This document shows, piece by piece, positions 1 through 8,247 of a stretch of DNA of 23,861 bases (position 1 is its first letter; each line of letters starts with the position of its first letter). The stretch spans positions 1 to 23,861 of the IMG/VR virus record IMGVR_UViG_3300044633_000282; one strand, 5' to 3'. A program made the translations under genes and the position numbers. The notes beneath the pieces are model-generated. The model ran no database searches and was not told the origin of the DNA. It saw only the letters and a list, made by a program, of their open reading frames with translations. Source of the DNA: a virus.

Positions 1-2348
1 TGGTAAAACCAGAACTCTACAGTATAATTACCGGTACCCATTGCAACTAACGAACCTGCGTTTGCCGTCAAATAATTACTACCACTAAACGCCATACTAC
101 CAGTACCATACTTTTTAGTGTTGGCATCTATTGAAACAGATCCGGTATTAGTTACTGTAAGATTATATGGTGATTTATCTAACAAATCATCACCTGTTAA
201 TCTTAACGATACACTAGACCAATTTGCATCACCTGTGATTGACATACTGCTAGTTGGTAGTGCTGTAGTTGGGGGGGTAAATGTTGAAGTATATCGAGCA
301 ACTCCTTTAGTTACTCTTAGATCATCAATGTAACCTGCCGCATAGGTGTTACGCGGATTATTAGAACCGATGACACATGTTGTATCGGTGAAATTTTGAG
401 TTAATGTAATTGCCACTACCGACACACCATTAATATAACTTGTTAATGTTCCTGCACTTCTAACAAACGCATAATGGTTCCAAGTGTTAATAGTTGCAGT
501 ACCTGCATTTGATTTTTCTACATTCGTGTATATTTCAGCAGCACCGTTATTCATTGTTGAAAATGCAATTCCTGTTGCGTTACTGTTAGTATCTCTAGTA
601 TCTAATACGCAATGCCCCCATGCAGTCGATGCCGAAGTGTAGTACATCCAATATTCAACTGTAAAATCGCCAGTTCCAAATGCAAAAACACTGTTAGAAG
701 CAGTAGTTAAGCATCCACTAGAACCATTGAAATACAATGATCCAGTTCCGTATTTTTTGTTGGTAGATGATATTCTAGTGTTGCCTGCAACAGTAACAGT
801 TGCGTGATTGTTAGAATAATCAGTTAAATCATCGCCAGTTAATCGTAACGACACGTTTGACCAATATGCATCAACATCAGTTGAATCAGCAGTTAACAAT
901 AAACTTACATTGTTAATATATGGATCAGTTGTAGCTGCTGCTGTAACTGGAAACGATTGTGATGGTGTAGAAAATGCAGTAGTATATCTTGCAATACCTT
1001 TAGATACTCTCAAATCATCTACATACCCATTTAACCATGCACCTTGCCCAGTTTCAGCACCAATATACGTATTAGCACCAGTTCCAATGCTGCCAGTAAA
1101 TGCAACTGAACCTTTAGCTACACCATTTACGTAAAAATTAAGAGTATTACCATATCTAACAAATGCAATATGATACCAAGTATTAATAACCATTCCGTGT
1201 GCAGTGCCTAAGTATGGTGTATCATTATTATGGCAGAGTAATTTAGTTTGACCGATCATACAATTAAATCCGTCACCTCCATTGTATGAGCCAACACCTA
1301 TTAGCACCATGTGACTAGACCAATTAGTTGGCCATGCATCACTAGTTGGCATCGCATTTAAGTTTACCCATGCTTCAACGGTCCAATCTAAACTTCCCAT
1401 TCCGTATATTGTTGAATATCCCGGATAGTACATATAACTACCATTACCGTTAAATGAAATAGATCCAGATCCGTATTTTTTTGTAGACGATGTAATATTA
1501 ACGGTGCTTATTGGAACAAGGAATGATCCAACAGACGAAGTATCTATTATTTGATATGATGGCAACACAGATAATGGTGGGTTAAAGTTAGAAGTATATC
1601 TAGCAATACCTTTGGTTATTCTTAGGTCATCTATATATCCCCTTACTTGACCGTTATTCCAGTAGTCTCGACCAATAAGTATATTTCCGCCACTGAATAC
1701 TTTTCCAGAAAACGTTAGTGTAGTAGCTTGTGCAACGCCATTTAAGTAACATGTAACTGTATTTGAATTACAAACAACTGCGATGTGATACCACATGTCC
1801 ATAGTAAGGGCAGTGCTTGAAAATGCAGTAGAAGAGCCTGTCCAAAATGTAGGTTTACCGTCAGATAAGTAAAATGGTGTCATTGCAGTATCAACAGTTG
1901 AACCAAAAAATTGTTCAAATCTGTTAGAACCGGTTGATTCGTATGCACCTGATGCAGATGGCCGATAGAACCAAAATTCAATAGTCCAATTATTCTGAAT
2001 GTCAAGTAACCCGCCTGATACAAACGGTACTGTTAAATAGTTTGGATTTGCAGTAGATGTATACGGAAAGAAAATTGCATTAGATCTGTATTTTTTAACA
2101 GTTGATGATAATTGAATACTCCCATTAGTAGTGACTACTGAGTGAGTAGTAGAATAATCAATAAACGTAGTTCCGCTTGCAATTCCATCACCGGTTAATA
2201 ATAAACCAACATTTGAAAAGTATGGATCAACATCTACTGTATTGCCATCAAGCAATAATGTAACATTATACCAATATGGATCAGTTGGAACAGTTGGAAC
2301 AGGTGTAACTGCACCTGCTGCAGCTTGCATTAATGATCTAGCACTCAT
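1..2348 (-). CDS. Giant multi-LamG tail/adhesin protein, cassette 3 (3' end outside window)
   Basis: Open from the ATG at 2348 to the window edge (782 codons seen, stop not reached). Four LamG (concanavalin A-like, laminin-G type) domains are recognisable at about residues 28-258, 262-468, 480-695 and from 704 on. Each has the pattern of a SLLLTGDD opening, a KKYGTGS strand, a W-Y-H-x-A core strand, and a closing GYIDDLR-TKG-ARYT-F-PP linker. The N-terminus starts MSAR, like MSSR and MSNR in the other two LamG giants. The start codon overlaps the stop of the 169-aa gene upstream (ATGA), and AAGGA lies 6 nt before the ATG. LamG domains in phage fibres generally bind surface glycans or proteins; the target here is unknown. 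It is probably about as long as its two paralogues (seven domains), but that lies outside the window. Confidence 0.85.
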   Translation of the reverse strand, partial: MSARSLMQAAAGAVTPVPTVPTDPYWYNVTLLLDGNTVDVDPYFSNVGLLLTGDGIASGTTFIDYSTTHSVVTTNGSIQLSSTVKKYRSNAIFFPYTSTANPNYLTVPFVSGGLLDIQNNWTIEFWFYRPSASGAYESTGSNRFEQFFGSTVDTAMTPFYLSDGKPTFWTGSSTAFSSTALTMDMWYHIAVVCNSNTVTCYLNGVAQATTLTFSGKVFSGGNILIGRDYWNNGQVRGYIDDLRITKGIARYTSNFNPPLSVLPSYQIIDTSSVGSFLVPISTVNITSSTKKYGSGSISFNGNGSYMYYPGYSTIYGMGSLDWTVEAWVNLNAMPTSDAWPTNWSSHMVLIGVGSYNGGDGFNCMIGQTKLLCHNNDTPYLGTAHGMVINTWYHIAFVRYGNTLNFYVNGVAKGSVAFTGSIGTGANTYIGAETGQGAWLNGYVDDLRVSKGIARYTTAFSTPSQSFPVTAAATTDPYINNVSLLLTADSTDVDAYWSNVSLRLTGDDLTDYSNNHATVTVAGNTRISSTNKKYGTGSLYFNGSSGCLTTASNSVFAFGTGDFTVEYWMYYTSASTAWGHCVLDTRDTNSNATGIAFSTMNNGAAEIYTNVEKSNAGTATINTWNHYAFVRSAGTLTSYINGVSVVAITLTQNFTDTTCVIGSNNPRNTYAAGYIDDLRVTKGVARYTSTFTPPTTALPTSSMSITGDANWSSVSLRLTGDDLLDKSPYNLTVTNTGSVSIDANTKKYGTGSMAFSGSNYLTANAGSLVAMGTGNYTVEFWFY

Positions 2349-2854
2349 TTTATATCCTTGCCCATAACAAGCCCAGACCAAGTAGTGCCACCGTCGTAAG
2401 TATAAAACCCTAATGTGTCTCTACCAGAAGTAGTTAATGTAGGAGCAGTGCCACCTACCCATTTAACACCCCACCATGTGATATTAAATGCGCCGCCATT
2501 AGTAATTTCAAGAATAAATTCAGCAACAGTACCAGTTGCTGGAGTATTAGTTACTGAAAAAGTAGTATTAGCAGCAGGAGCAGCAATAAACCAGTTACCT
2601 AATGAAAGATTAATTTCACTAGTAATACTAACTTTTGTTTCAAAGTTAGCAATTGCAGTTATTGTTTTATTTGTGATAGTTTGTGCATCAGTAGTACCTA
2701 CAAGTGTGCCAGCTGGCGCTGTTAGTGCAGTTACTGCTGATGTACCGTTACCTTTTAAAATTCCAGTTAATGATGTTGTTCCAGTACCGCCGTTTGCAAC
2801 AGCAGTCACACCATAAGTTCCGTTTTTTATAACAGATGAAAGTACTACAGCCAT
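2345..2854 (-). CDS. Small tail-fibre-like protein, cassette 3 (169 aa)
   Basis: A paralogue of the 180-aa protein at 7660-8202 and the 209-aa protein at 13417-14046. It has an N-terminal GGTG segment (VANGGTGTTSLTGILKGNG), then GTLVGTTDAQTITNKTI, a beta-rich domain, KWVGGTAPTLTTSGRDTLGFYTYDGGTTW, and a C-terminal GKDIK. The GGTG and TxTNKTI motifs are common in phage tail-fibre proteins, but I know no exact function. Its last codons encode the Shine-Dalgarno of the LamG gene it overlaps by 4 nt, so the two are probably translated together in a defined ratio. Its own start is set by AAGGA 6 nt upstream and lies inside an inverted repeat (2838-2904). It could be a connector or trimerisation partner for the LamG protein; that is inference. 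Confidence 0.85.
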   Translation of the reverse strand: MAVVLSSVIKNGTYGVTAVANGGTGTTSLTGILKGNGTSAVTALTAPAGTLVGTTDAQTITNKTITAIANFETKVSITSEINLSLGNWFIAAPAANTTFSVTNTPATGTVAEFILEITNGGAFNITWWGVKWVGGTAPTLTTSGRDTLGFYTYDGGTTWSGLVMGKDIK

Positions 2855-2904
2855 ATTAATTCCTTTTTATGTATTTATTAGAATTTTATGGCTGTAGTAC
2901 TTTC
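2838..2904 (-). promoter_or_regulatory. Perfect 18-bp inverted repeat enclosing a late-promoter motif and RBS
   Basis: Arms 2838-2855 and 2887-2904 are exact reverse complements (18 of 18), separated by 31 nt. On the mRNA the 5' arm lies just after the stop of the upstream LamG gene. The 3' arm contains the ATG and first codons of the 169-aa gene. The loop holds AATAAATA (2872-2879) and the AAGGA ribosome site. If the motif works as a T4-type late promoter, initiation near 2866 would give a transcript without the 5' arm, whereas read-through mRNA could fold and hide the start codon. No U-tract follows the stem, so an intrinsic terminator is less likely. Confidence 0.7.
2860..2879 (-). promoter_or_regulatory. 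Late-promoter-like motif fused to Shine-Dalgarno (cassette 3)
   Basis: AATAAATA at 2872-2879 matches the T4/cyanophage late-promoter pattern (TATAAATA or NATAAATA). In T4 the start site falls about 6 nt after the element, here near 2866. That would leave a 12-nt leader containing AAGGA before the ATG at 2854. The 18 nt TAAATACATAAAAAGGAA are identical to those ahead of the cassette 2 gene. Confidence 0.6.
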
Positions 2905-2908
2905 TACA

Positions 2909-5900
2909 TTACGACAATGATGTTGGTAATGGTGCTGTTGGTGGTGTGAAGTTTTGGGTGTAACGAGCAAGACCCTGCGTTACCCGCAAATCGTCAATAT
3001 ATCCGTTAAAATAACTAGCATCAGCTGATGTTATATAACCTACATACGTGAGATTATATGTTGTTGGTCTCACAGGCGTATTTGTCGATGTTGATTGTGA
3101 TGTACCATTAACAAATAATCTAGTAGTAGTGCCATCGTATGTTACTGCAACATGATACCAAGTTAACGTAGATATTGACGATGCTGACATTACTATTGGT
3201 ATTGCAGCATTACCGTAATTGTATTGGTAATATAGTGCGCTAGAACTATAATAAAATAGTAGTTGATGTCCGTTAGATTGACTCCAACTTCCTGCACCGC
3301 CACCGTTACTAAATGGTATTTGCATAGAAGTGTTGGTCGACAGGTACATCCAATACTCGATAGTATATGGTTGTGCAATGTTTAATGGAAGAGATGCAAC
3401 ACTTAAATAATCACCAGTACCATCAAACGCTAAACTACCTGTACCATATTTCTTAGTACCAGTACTAATCTGAGCATTACCGTAAGCTGTTATAGTCTTA
3501 GGCATACTGCTCAAATCCGTAAACGATGTACTTCCATTAGTACCATCACCATTTAACAACAAACTAACCTGAGCATAATTATAATCATACTGAGTACCAG
3601 TTACGATTGGGTCTTCGTATGTAGGTGGCGTAAAGTTAGCGGTGTATCTGGCGTAGCCTTTGGTAACTCTTAGGTCGTCGATGTAGCATGGAGATTGATT
3701 AACGGGGTCACTCGTACCTCCAATTACTGCAGTACTAGCACTTCCACTATCAACACTAGCTGATGATGTGTATGTAGCTTCAACCACACCATTAACAAAT
3801 AATCTAAACGTAGAGCCGTTTCTTGTGACTGCAACATGATACCAAGTATTATCATTTACCGTTGTTGTAGATGTCAGTATATTACCCGCATTATTCATGT
3901 TATATACTTCCAACATGAATTTCCTAACAGCAGGGATAGTAGCGTGACTAGATAATATAACAAAACTATTTGTAGCCCATGCTCCGGAGTTAGAATTACC
4001 ATATATCACAGGATAATTAGAAGCAACTACATTAGGTGAATTATACCAAAATTCTACAGTGAAATCACCAGTACCAAATGCTAAATTAGATGAACTCGGT
4101 ATCGTTAGATATTGACCACTACCACTAACCGCCATACTACCCGTACCATATTTCTTAGTAGTAGTATTAACAGTAACAGAACCCGTATTTGTCACAGTCA
4201 AGTTATTAGGTGATTCATCTGTAAACGATGTACTACCATTAGTACCGTTGCCTCTTAGCAATAATGATGTGCTACTGCGATTAACGTCAAATGGTGTACC
4301 AGTTGTAGTAGCTAATGCGTAGGTTGGTGGGGTGAATGATGTTGTGTAACGAGCAATGCCTTTGGTAATGCGTAGGTCGTCGATGTAACCCAAAAATGTA
4401 TTATCGCCTGGATTGTAACCACGGGTTGCAATTATTGGTCTACTTGCTCCGTTAATGTATGTAGTAGAGTCAGAATAAGTAGAACCATCTTGTACACCAT
4501 TTAAGAACATTTTTGTACTTGTTCCTGAGCGACAAACTGCAATATGATACCAAGTATTTGTTGTTAGTGTTGAACCTGTAATTCTGTCAGCACTATTAAC
4601 AAAATATCTTAATTGCCCTGCTTGTGTGTAAATGCAAGGGTAATTACCATCCGTTGATAATGGACGTTGATCATAGAAAATCGTAGTACCACTACCCCAG
4701 TTTGAAGTTTGTATCCAAACTTCAATAGTGAAATCTCCAGTACCGTAAGCAAAGTTAGAACTACCATCTAATGTCAACCAGTCACCTGTACCGTCAAACG
4801 CAATAGAACCAGTACCGTACTTTTTCTGAGCAGTACTGATTTTAGCATCACCATAAGCTGTAATAGTCTTAGGACTACTACTCAAATCCGTAAATGTCGT
4901 GCTACCATTAGTTCCTTCACCTGTCAATAACAACGACACGTCAGCGTAATTAGGGTCAAAACCTGTTGAGATATACTGAGTAGCAAATGACTGGCTAGGT
5001 GGAGTAAAGTTTTGGGTGTATCGTGCGTAGCCTTTGGTTATTCTAACGTCGTCAATGTAACCTTTGAAACTTGGAATACCACCTGGATCATACCCTAGAT
5101 ACGCAGTACTTTGAGATTGTGTTGGATTGTTAGTTAACGTAACTGTTTTACTCAAAATACCATTAACGTACATTGACCAAATATTTGAAGTTTTACATAC
5201 TGCAACATGTGTCCACACGTTAGCTGCTATTGTTTGTGTACCTGATGCAGATAACCACCCGTTTGTAGCCCATGTAGAGCCATTAATAGATACAACAATA
5301 TCTAAATATCCACTTCTTACATTTATGATTATACCTGAATAATCAGGTGAATTTACCCTATCAGTATAAAGACATCCACCAGTTGTAGGGTCAGCCATCA
5401 TAATCCATGCTTCAAATGTATAGTCGTTTGCGCCTATAATAAAATTTGACGATAATGGAGTGCCCAAATAATCCCCAGTACCATCAAAGAACATACTACC
5501 AGTACCATTCTTCTTAACATCAGTGCTAAGTTGAACATTGCCATAAGGCGTTACCGTCAGGTTGTTTTGAGTACGGTCTTGGATTTTAAATGCTGGTAAT
5601 GCTGTGGTTGGAACTGTAATGGTTCTAGCGATGCCTTTGGTTACTCTTAAATCTGCAATATAGCCTTGGAAATATGCTGGCGTTGTTATTACACCAACAG
5701 CAGCTCCTGCTTGTGTAAGAGATACACCATTAAGCAAAGTAGACGATGTTGCTACTACACTACCATTTAAATATACATTTACCGTGCCAGACTGTCTAAT
5801 TGCTGCAACATGGTACCAAGTTCCAGTAGATGGTGTCCAGGTATAGCCAATCGCATATGATGCAGAACCGTGTCTGCTAGCATACAGTTTACCACCATTA

Positions 5901-7663
5901 TACCCTAACCAAAACGGACCATCTGCGACATTGATGATATTTGTTGTTTGAAAGAATGCACAATCTTGTACCGTTGAAAAATTAACCCAACACTCTACGG
6001 TAAAATCTCCAGTACCAAAATCAAATGCGGTATTAGACGGCATCGTCAAATATTTTGTTCCGCTAAATGCTAGTGAACTAGTATTGTATTTCTTATTAGT
6101 ACTTAACGTAACAGTTCCATTATTAGTAATAGCATTATGCTGATTAGACCAATCAATAAAATCATCACCAGTTAACATCAGTGACACATTCTGCCAATAC
6201 GGGTCGTATGCGTTGGTTGTGTTACCGTCTAGTAACAGCGATACATTGCCCCACCAAGGGTCAGCTGCAATAGTTGGAGGTATTGCTGGGAGTGTTGCGG
6301 TTGGTGGTGTAAAATTAGCTGTATATCGGGCGTATCCTTTGGTAACACGTAGGTCATCGATGTAACCATACAATGGTGAGTCGGTACCTACTGCATAATA
6401 TCCACTTGAACCAATCATTGGACGAGAAGCGCCATTTAGATAATTTATAGAATCAGTATAGGTTGAACCAACTTGGACACCATTGACGTATAATTTTGTG
6501 CTACCGGTGAACCGAGCTACCGCAATATGGTACCAAGTATTAGTAACCAATGTACTTCCAGTAATTACATTAGTAGTGTTAGCATAGTAATATAAAGTTC
6601 CACCTGCGCCTATATAAATCGCAGGGTAAGTACCGTTCGTAGACGTTGGGCGAGAATCGTATATTAATTGCTGTGACGCTACTGATACGAAGTTAACTTG
6701 TAATTCTATAGTAAAATCACCAGTACCAAATGCACAAAAATCGCCAGCGGATAAAGTTATTGCATCCCCAGTACCATCAAAGTACATACTACCAGTGCCA
6801 AACTTCTTAGTAGCTGTATCGATTCTAGCGTTACCGTAAGTTGTCACAGGTAATCTATAAACTGAACTATCTAATATCTCATGTGATGGTAATGCTTGTG
6901 TAGGTGGGGTGAAGTTAGTTGTGTATCGAGCAACACCTTTGGTTATTCTTAGGTCGTCGATGTATCCGGTAAATGGAGAATAACCACCTGAACTTGCATC
7001 ACCATTACCAATTGTATAGTACGGTGTAGATGTGCTATACATTGCGCTTGCATTAGTAGCTGTTGCCTGCAGCACACCATTTAAAAATAAAGTAAATGTG
7101 CTACCACTTCGAGTTACTGCAACATGATGCCACATATTAAACGCAGGGGCAGCAAGCGATGGTAACCCAACTCCAGTATCATACGTGAAGAAGTTAATTT
7201 TGCCGGTACCTGTATCATAATTAACACCTACGCTACCTGTAGTATATGTTGAGTTAATCATAAATATGCGACTATAATTTTGTATAGATGTAGTGTAAAT
7301 CCACATCTCAATAGTGAAGTCCCCAGTTTTAATATCTAATGCTGATGAGGTTGGCACGGTTAATATTGTACCTTGCGCACCGGTAGACGAACCACTAAAA
7401 TACATGCTTCCGGTACCAAACCGCTTAATGGTACTTGATACTGATACTGATCCAGTGTTTGTAATCGTTGATCTAACGTTCGACTTATCTAACAAATCAT
7501 TACCAGTCAACAACAATGATACATTAGCAAAGTTAGTATCAACATCAGTATCGCCATTTAGCAGTAATGATACTTTATCGTAATATGGGTCAGATGGCGC
7601 AGCTGTAGAAGCAATGCTTGCAGCATATCCAGCTGAAGCGGTTAACATTACGCGAGAACTCAT
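2909..7663 (-). CDS. Giant seven-LamG tail/adhesin protein, cassette 2 (1584 aa)
   Basis: I chose the ATG at 7663 (MSSRVML) over the in-frame start 33 nt upstream, because it overlaps the previous stop as ATGA, has AAGGA 6 nt before it, and matches the MSxR start of its paralogues. Seven LamG domains lie at about residues 29-260, 264-462, 467-690, 694-890, 902-1115, 1126-1349 and 1361-1578. Each shows KK-GTGS, F-T-GDFTIE-W, WYH-AV-R, F-NG and a closing GYIDDLR-TKG-ARYT-FTPPT. The borders match those of the 1565-aa protein domain by domain, while the cores differ. Cores 2 and 5 of this protein resemble each other (RP-ST-G-YP, ITGSTL-TNTWYH, NGASRP-I). It is probably a virion-surface adhesin that binds host glycans or proteins. 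No catalytic domain or signal peptide is visible. Confidence 0.9.
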   Translation of the reverse strand: MSSRVMLTASAGYAASIASTAAPSDPYYDKVSLLLNGDTDVDTNFANVSLLLTGNDLLDKSNVRSTITNTGSVSVSSTIKRFGTGSMYFSGSSTGAQGTILTVPTSSALDIKTGDFTIEMWIYTTSIQNYSRIFMINSTYTTGSVGVNYDTGTGKINFFTYDTGVGLPSLAAPAFNMWHHVAVTRSGSTFTLFLNGVLQATATNASAMYSTSTPYYTIGNGDASSGGYSPFTGYIDDLRITKGVARYTTNFTPPTQALPSHEILDSSVYRLPVTTYGNARIDTATKKFGTGSMYFDGTGDAITLSAGDFCAFGTGDFTIELQVNFVSVASQQLIYDSRPTSTNGTYPAIYIGAGGTLYYYANTTNVITGSTLVTNTWYHIAVARFTGSTKLYVNGVQVGSTYTDSINYLNGASRPMIGSSGYYAVGTDSPLYGYIDDLRVTKGYARYTANFTPPTATLPAIPPTIAADPWWGNVSLLLDGNTTNAYDPYWQNVSLMLTGDDFIDWSNQHNAITNNGTVTLSTNKKYNTSSLAFSGTKYLTMPSNTAFDFGTGDFTVECWVNFSTVQDCAFFQTTNIINVADGPFWLGYNGGKLYASRHGSASYAIGYTWTPSTGTWYHVAAIRQSGTVNVYLNGSVVATSSTLLNGVSLTQAGAAVGVITTPAYFQGYIADLRVTKGIARTITVPTTALPAFKIQDRTQNNLTVTPYGNVQLSTDVKKNGTGSMFFDGTGDYLGTPLSSNFIIGANDYTFEAWIMMADPTTGGCLYTDRVNSPDYSGIIINVRSGYLDIVVSINGSTWATNGWLSASGTQTIAANVWTHVAVCKTSNIWSMYVNGILSKTVTLTNNPTQSQSTAYLGYDPGGIPSFKGYIDDVRITKGYARYTQNFTPPSQSFATQYISTGFDPNYADVSLLLTGEGTNGSTTFTDLSSSPKTITAYGDAKISTAQKKYGTGSIAFDGTGDWLTLDGSSNFAYGTGDFTIEVWIQTSNWGSGTTIFYDQRPLSTDGNYPCIYTQAGQLRYFVNSADRITGSTLTTNTWYHIAVCRSGTSTKMFLNGVQDGSTYSDSTTYINGASRPIIATRGYNPGDNTFLGYIDDLRITKGIARYTTSFTPPTYALATTTGTPFDVNRSSTSLLLRGNGTNGSTSFTDESPNNLTVTNTGSVTVNTTTKKYGTGSMAVSGSGQYLTIPSSSNLAFGTGDFTVEFWYNSPNVVASNYPVIYGNSNSGAWATNSFVILSSHATIPAVRKFMLEVYNMNNAGNILTSTTTVNDNTWYHVAVTRNGSTFRLFVNGVVEATYTSSASVDSGSASTAVIGGTSDPVNQSPCYIDDLRVTKGYARYTANFTPPTYEDPIVTGTQYDYNYAQVSLLLNGDGTNGSTSFTDLSSMPKTITAYGNAQISTGTKKYGTGSLAFDGTGDYLSVASLPLNIAQPYTIEYWMYLSTNTSMQIPFSNGGGAGSWSQSNGHQLLFYYSSSALYYQYNYGNAAIPIVMSASSISTLTWYHVAVTYDGTTTRLFVNGTSQSTSTNTPVRPTTYNLTYVGYITSADASYFNGYIDDLRVTQGLARYTQNFTPPTAPLPTSLS
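3541..3619. repeat. Border repeat A, copy 1 (partner 9304-9382)
   Basis: A 79-nt tract encoding the junction into LamG domain 7. It is identical to 9304-9382 except for one base (t at 3554, c at 9317). It lies at the same domain position in the two giant genes. Confidence 0.85.
6121..6262. repeat. Border repeat B, copy 1 (partner 11854-11995)
   Basis: A 142-nt tract covering the domain 2/3 junction and the start of LamG domain 3. By eye it differs from 11854-11995 at three bases. The flanking domain-core DNA is far more diverged, so the conservation is local. Confidence 0.85.
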
Positions 7664-8202
7664 TTTACATCCTTTCCAAATATAAATCCAGACCAAGTAC
7701 CGTCACTATTCAAATAAAATCCAAGTACATCTTTTCCTGAACTAGTTAGTGTGGGTGCAGTACCGCCAACCCATTTAATACTACCAGCAACACCACCAAA
7801 CGTCCAAGTAATTGATTGCGCGCCGCCATTGGATAATTCTAGTACGAAACTAGCTGCGGTAGTAGTAGGTGCTGCTGGAACGTTTGATAATGTAAATGTA
7901 GAAATCGTAGCAGTTGCAGATTTTAAAAACCAATTACCTAGACTTAAATCAATAGTAGTACCAGTAGACATATCAACTCTAGTTTCGTAGTTAGCAAGTG
8001 CGGTGATTGTTTTATTAGTTAAAGTTTGTGTATCAGTAGTACCAACGATCGTACCGGATGGTGCAGTAACGGTAGTAAATGTACTTGTTCCGTTACCTTT
8101 TATAATACCGGTTAACGTTGCTGCGCCAGTTCCACCATTGGCAACAGGTAACGTGCCGTAGTTAGTACCACCACGTAGAATAGTTGAAAGATTTTTAGCC
8201 AT
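7660..8202 (-). CDS. Small tail-fibre-like protein, cassette 2 (180 aa)
   Basis: The middle member of a three-paralogue family with 2345-2854 and 13417-14046. It begins MAKNLSTILRGGTNYG, followed by TLPVANGGTGAATLTG, then GTIVGTTDTQTLTNKTI, a beta-rich stretch (ETRVDMS, IDLSLGNWFLK), KWVGGTAPTLTSSGKDVLGFY and a C-terminal GKDVK. The start has AAGGA 7 nt upstream in a 12-nt predicted leader behind a late-promoter-like motif. The stop overlaps the start of the 1584-aa LamG gene as ATGA, and the GKD codons (GGA AAG GAT) supply that gene's Shine-Dalgarno. It is a phage virion or tail-fibre component; the exact role is not known to me. Confidence 0.87.
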   Translation of the reverse strand: MAKNLSTILRGGTNYGTLPVANGGTGAATLTGIIKGNGTSTFTTVTAPSGTIVGTTDTQTLTNKTITALANYETRVDMSTGTTIDLSLGNWFLKSATATISTFTLSNVPAAPTTTAASFVLELSNGGAQSITWTFGGVAGSIKWVGGTAPTLTSSGKDVLGFYLNSDGTWSGFIFGKDVK

Positions 8203-8207
8203 AATTG

Positions 8208-8227
8208 TTCCTTTTTATGTATTTAGT
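8208..8227 (-). promoter_or_regulatory. Late-promoter-like motif fused to Shine-Dalgarno (cassette 2)
   Basis: ACTAAATA at 8220-8227 is followed by CATAAAAAGGAA. It shares an 18-nt core with 2860-2877. The predicted start near 8214 leaves a 12-nt leader to the ATG at 8202. It sits in a 45-nt gap after the tail-chaperone-like gene. The first two bases of the element deviate from TATAAATA. Unlike the cassette 3 copy it has no strong flanking inverted repeat. Confidence 0.5.
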
Positions 8228-8247
8228 ATTACACAAACTGTACTAAT

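Noticed and set aside
2838-2904. Intrinsic transcription terminator
   Set aside because: The stem is AT-rich with a 31-nt loop and no U-tract after it, and its 3' arm is coding sequence. A translational switch fits better.
8226-8247. Short imperfect stem (tagta...tacta) after the chaperone-like gene
   Set aside because: It has only about five or six pairs with one wobble and no U-tract, which is too weak to call.
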